From JBIQJD01 sp044507695 (GTDB lineage: Bacteria > Bacteroidota > Ignavibacteria > Ignavibacteriales > Ignavibacteriaceae): 64,000 nucleotides of DNA. This document shows positions 62,338 through 64,000 of the stretch, piece by piece (position 1 is the first letter of the stretch; each line of letters starts with the position of its first letter). The stretch spans positions 123,166 to 187,165 of the forward strand of contig JBIQJD010000009.1 of assembly GCA_044507695.1 (NCBI GenBank). Reading direction: 5' to 3'. The notes beneath the pieces are model-generated. The model did not search any database. It was not told where the DNA came from and saw only the letters and a list, made by a program, of their open reading frames with translations. The position numbers and the translations under genes were made by a program.

Positions 62338-62550
62338 ATGAAAATTAATTTACACTATTTCAGCAGGACTTTATTCCTGCCCATATTTTTTATTTTTATT
62401 CTTCCTGCCAATAGCTGCAGCCCCAACGAACCCGATGAAATTTCATTGTGGGGAGCAATATCTCGGATTAAAAAAAATAATTCTGGTAAAATATGGGTTG
62501 TGCTTGAAATGGGCTCACAGGTTTACTCGGTTTTACAAGGCAGCCCATAA
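62338..62550 (+). CDS. truncated lipoprotein sharing its C-terminus with the next gene
   Basis: A 70-residue lipoprotein (lipobox ANSC near Cys27 from ATG 62338; a TTG at 62332 in the same frame adds two residues). The N-terminal ~35 residues are unlike the neighbour, but the last 34 residues, starting LWGAISRIKKNNSGKIWVVL, are identical to the end of the 387-residue lipoprotein at 62642-63805. It is probably what is left of a full-length paralogue after an internal deletion joined its head to a copied tail. Confidence 0.6.
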   Translation: MKINLHYFSRTLFLPIFFIFILPANSCSPNEPDEISLWGAISRIKKNNSGKIWVVLEMGSQVYSVLQGSP

Positions 62551-62564
62551 ATATTTTAAGAAAG
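62446..62564 (+). repeat. direct repeat, copy 1 (3' end of lipoprotein gene)
   Basis: 119 bp that recur at 63701-63819 with four single-base differences. It covers the last 34 codons, the stop and 14 bp after it. All four differences lie in third codon positions and are synonymous (CGG/CGT, GGC/GGT, TTA/TTG, GGC/GGT). Confidence 0.95.
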
Positions 62565-62641
62565 TAGCTTGCTTAATTAAGCTCATAAAAAATTAAAAAT
62601 TATTATTTAAGAAAGTTGCAATTTAATGAGTTGGAGTATAA

Positions 62642-63805
62642 ATGAATAAAAGAATAATTTATTTATTAGCTATAGTCAGTATATTTTTAATAACATCTCT
62701 TAGCTGCAAAAAAAATCCTGTTAGACCACCTGAAAAAGAAACTGAGTGTATTTATCCTGAAGGGAACCGAAATTTTACGTGGAGAATGGATACAGTGGCT
62801 TTGTTTCCTTCAACTCTTGGTGGTGTCTGGGCGTTCTCTGATTCCGACGCTTATTTAATGGGGAATATTTTCCAATGGACTAATGGTGTTTTTACCGGTT
62901 ATGTAGGCTTGCATTGGGATGGCAGTAGTTGGAATACAGATATAAACGGAACGGTAGAAGAAATAAAACATGTTGCTAATGATGTAACTGGTGACGATCA
63001 TTATTTAGTTTCCGTTGGTAATTGGTCAATTAATCCCCCCAAACCTGCACTTGGAGAATTTGATAACAGAACAAAAAAATGGAAAGGTTATCAGTTTCAA
63101 ACTCAAGGAGAGCTTCGATCTGTGTGGACAGACGGCAAAGGGTATTTTATTGCTGTTGGAGATAATGGAATGGTTTATACCAAGGATGGATATTCAGCAG
63201 ATTGGGTTTATTCTAAGGCTCCCACTGATTTTAATTTTACTGAAGTAACAGGAATTTCAAAAACTGAAATTTATATGAGATCCGTGGTATCATTAGCCAC
63301 TGGAGAATTTTACGAACAATTATGGAAATATTATAATAACCAATGGGTAAAATTAATGGACGATCAGGATACAACAGGTATGCCCATTAAATCGCACAAA
63401 CCTAGTGATGAAGTATATAGCATAGCAGCATTTCGTTGTTCAATTTCAGATTCTTTATATTTATATATTGTTGGTAGAGAATCATTTGTTTTTACAGCTG
63501 AAGGCCATTCACTTACATTTAATAAAACTAATCTTGCTTCAAAGGGTTTACCCTTATCGTCACAAAATTTATCCGCTGGCCGTATTTTTCTTTTTTCACC
63601 AAATGATTATTGGATTTCCGGCTTACGCTACAACTTATACCACTGGAACGGTGTAGATTTTAAAAAAATTGAACCTCTTCCTCAGCTTCCATATGGACAA
63701 TTGTGGGGAGCAATATCTCGTATTAAAAAAAATAATTCTGGTAAAATATGGGTTGTGCTTGAAATGGGTTCACAGGTTTACTCGGTTTTGCAAGGTAGCC
63801 CATAA
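62642..63805 (+). CDS. lipoprotein with beta-propeller-like repeats
   Basis: A 387-residue lipoprotein (lipobox ITSLSC, Cys22). The mature part has repeated Trp/Gly-rich units such as GGVWAFSDSDAYLMGNIFQW, GLHWDGSSWNTDINGT and SVWTDGKGYFIAVGDNGMVY, as in beta-propellers of YCF48/BNR type. No catalytic motif is seen. Its C-terminal 34 residues are duplicated in the truncated gene upstream. Such lipoproteins tend to form multi-copy families in these bacteria. Function unknown. Confidence 0.75.
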   Translation: MNKRIIYLLAIVSIFLITSLSCKKNPVRPPEKETECIYPEGNRNFTWRMDTVALFPSTLGGVWAFSDSDAYLMGNIFQWTNGVFTGYVGLHWDGSSWNTDINGTVEEIKHVANDVTGDDHYLVSVGNWSINPPKPALGEFDNRTKKWKGYQFQTQGELRSVWTDGKGYFIAVGDNGMVYTKDGYSADWVYSKAPTDFNFTEVTGISKTEIYMRSVVSLATGEFYEQLWKYYNNQWVKLMDDQDTTGMPIKSHKPSDEVYSIAAFRCSISDSLYLYIVGRESFVFTAEGHSLTFNKTNLASKGLPLSSQNLSAGRIFLFSPNDYWISGLRYNLYHWNGVDFKKIEPLPQLPYGQLWGAISRIKKNNSGKIWVVLEMGSQVYSVLQGSP

Positions 63806-63819
63806 ATATTTTAAGAAAG
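63701..63819 (+). repeat. direct repeat, copy 2
   Basis: Partner of 62446-62564, 1255 bp away. The two copies are 96.6 percent identical (115 of 119) and both run past the stop codon to TTTAAGAAAG, a 10-mer that also occurs at 62090-62099 and 62606-62615. Confidence 0.95.
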
Positions 63820-63841
63820 GAGGATAATAAAAAAGAAAAAA

Positions 63842-63883
63842 TAATAAAAAAACCCATTCCTGCTGGTCAGAGCAAGAATGGGT
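63842..63883 (-). terminator. intrinsic terminator on the minus strand
   Basis: Stem ACCCATTC/GAATGGGT (63852-63859 and 63876-63883) with an inner TGCT/AGCA pair; on the minus strand it is followed by seven Ts and further T-rich sequence. It implies a minus-strand transcript coming from beyond the window's right edge or starting within 63884-64000. The plus-strand side has no T-run. Confidence 0.75.
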
Positions 63884-63960
63884 ATAAGTTACAAACAAAA
63901 GAAGATAGCTCTCTACACAAAGTGTACAGGCATTTTTGTTTGCTGTAAACCGTAACCCAT
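63884..63960 (-). ncRNA. candidate structured RNA upstream of the minus-strand terminator
   Basis: On the minus strand, GTTAC (63956-63952) and AAACAAAA (63941-63934) pair with TTTTGTTT (63900-63893) and GTAAC (63892-63888), with further small hairpins (CTACAC/GTGTAC) between. A terminator follows at once. A short RNA or the 3' UTR of a gene outside the window are both possible. No protein frame is convincing. Confidence 0.3.
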
Positions 63961-64000
63961 ATTGTAGACAACCAGTTAAGCAACTATATTTATAAAAATA

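Noticed and set aside
1..64000. CRISPR arrays, tRNA genes, insertion sequences or prophage
   Set aside because: No regular repeat-spacer pattern, no cloverleaf with a T-loop GTTCGA, and no transposase, integrase or phage structural protein was seen.

Overview
The window looks like an AT-rich chromosomal segment of a member of the Bacteroidota/Ignavibacteria line (Ignavibacteriales-like). The lineage is inferred from a T9SS-type PNPFNPST sorting domain, DUF2723 and DUF3078 proteins, FecR-like and PorV-like surface proteins, mostly weak Shine-Dalgarno signals and short, mixed-strand operons. No CRISPR array, insertion sequence, rRNA or tRNA was seen. Almost all genes are housekeeping or envelope genes. 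mnmE at the left edge is cut by the window.

Layout. 1-4635: mnmE (partial), mnmG, rsmG, murQ, with two near-identical parS-like palindromes between mnmE and mnmG, suggesting an origin-proximal locus. 4673-9778: small orphan protein, PAP2 phosphatase, mfd, a small unknown. 9831-14015 (mostly minus): outer-membrane barrel, bacterial eRF1-like protein, a decayed flavoprotein tail, aldo/keto reductase, and a thioredoxin-reductase-like gene broken by an in-frame stop. 14172-29550: HPF fused to a cold-shock domain, DJ-1/PfpI protein coupled to a lipoprotein SodC, DUF72, beta-CASP nuclease, GNAT, AlkD, FAD-Rieske oxidoreductase, rsgA, RidA, VOC, an M19 dipeptidase with an internal sorting domain, MarR-GNAT fusion, glycogen phosphorylase, pseudouridine synthase. 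29844-36237: DUF2723 membrane protein, GT9 heptosyltransferase-like protein, methyltransferase, BaiN-like flavoprotein. 36385-39164: an uncharacterised four-gene cluster (lysozyme-like, lipoprotein, helical protein, lipase-like hydrolase). 39220-45803: dCMP deaminase, an EamA transporter without a usual start codon, a thioredoxin/SufE/sulfurtransferase operon, LapA, CPA1 antiporter, MscS. 45893-50650: a surface module with a FecR-like protein, a beta-barrel/transglutaminase fusion and two lipoproteins sharing an RGHGG(E/D)H motif. 50915-60981: MscL with zinc ribbon, quinone oxidoreductase, metH, hldD, poly-Asp protein, a NUDIX-uracil glycosylase pair. 61010-64000: DUF3078 barrel, strongly structured intergenic DNA, and a lipoprotein gene next to a truncated relative ending in the same 34 residues.

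How the genes fit together. mnmE/mnmG (tRNA wobble modification), rsmG, rsgA, HPF-CSD, the pseudouridine synthase and the eRF1-like protein serve translation. Mfd, AlkD, SMUG-like glycosylase and NUDIX serve DNA and nucleotide repair. SodC, DJ-1, thioredoxin and the oxidoreductases point to oxygen exposure. hldD and GT9 imply heptose-containing LPS. The most interesting leads are the surface module at 45.9-50.7 kb, the cluster at 36.4-39.2 kb, the paired parS-like sites, the M19 protein with its misplaced sorting domain, and the 3' end duplication at 62.4-63.8 kb with only synonymous differences. All functional statements are from reading the sequence; no database search was run.
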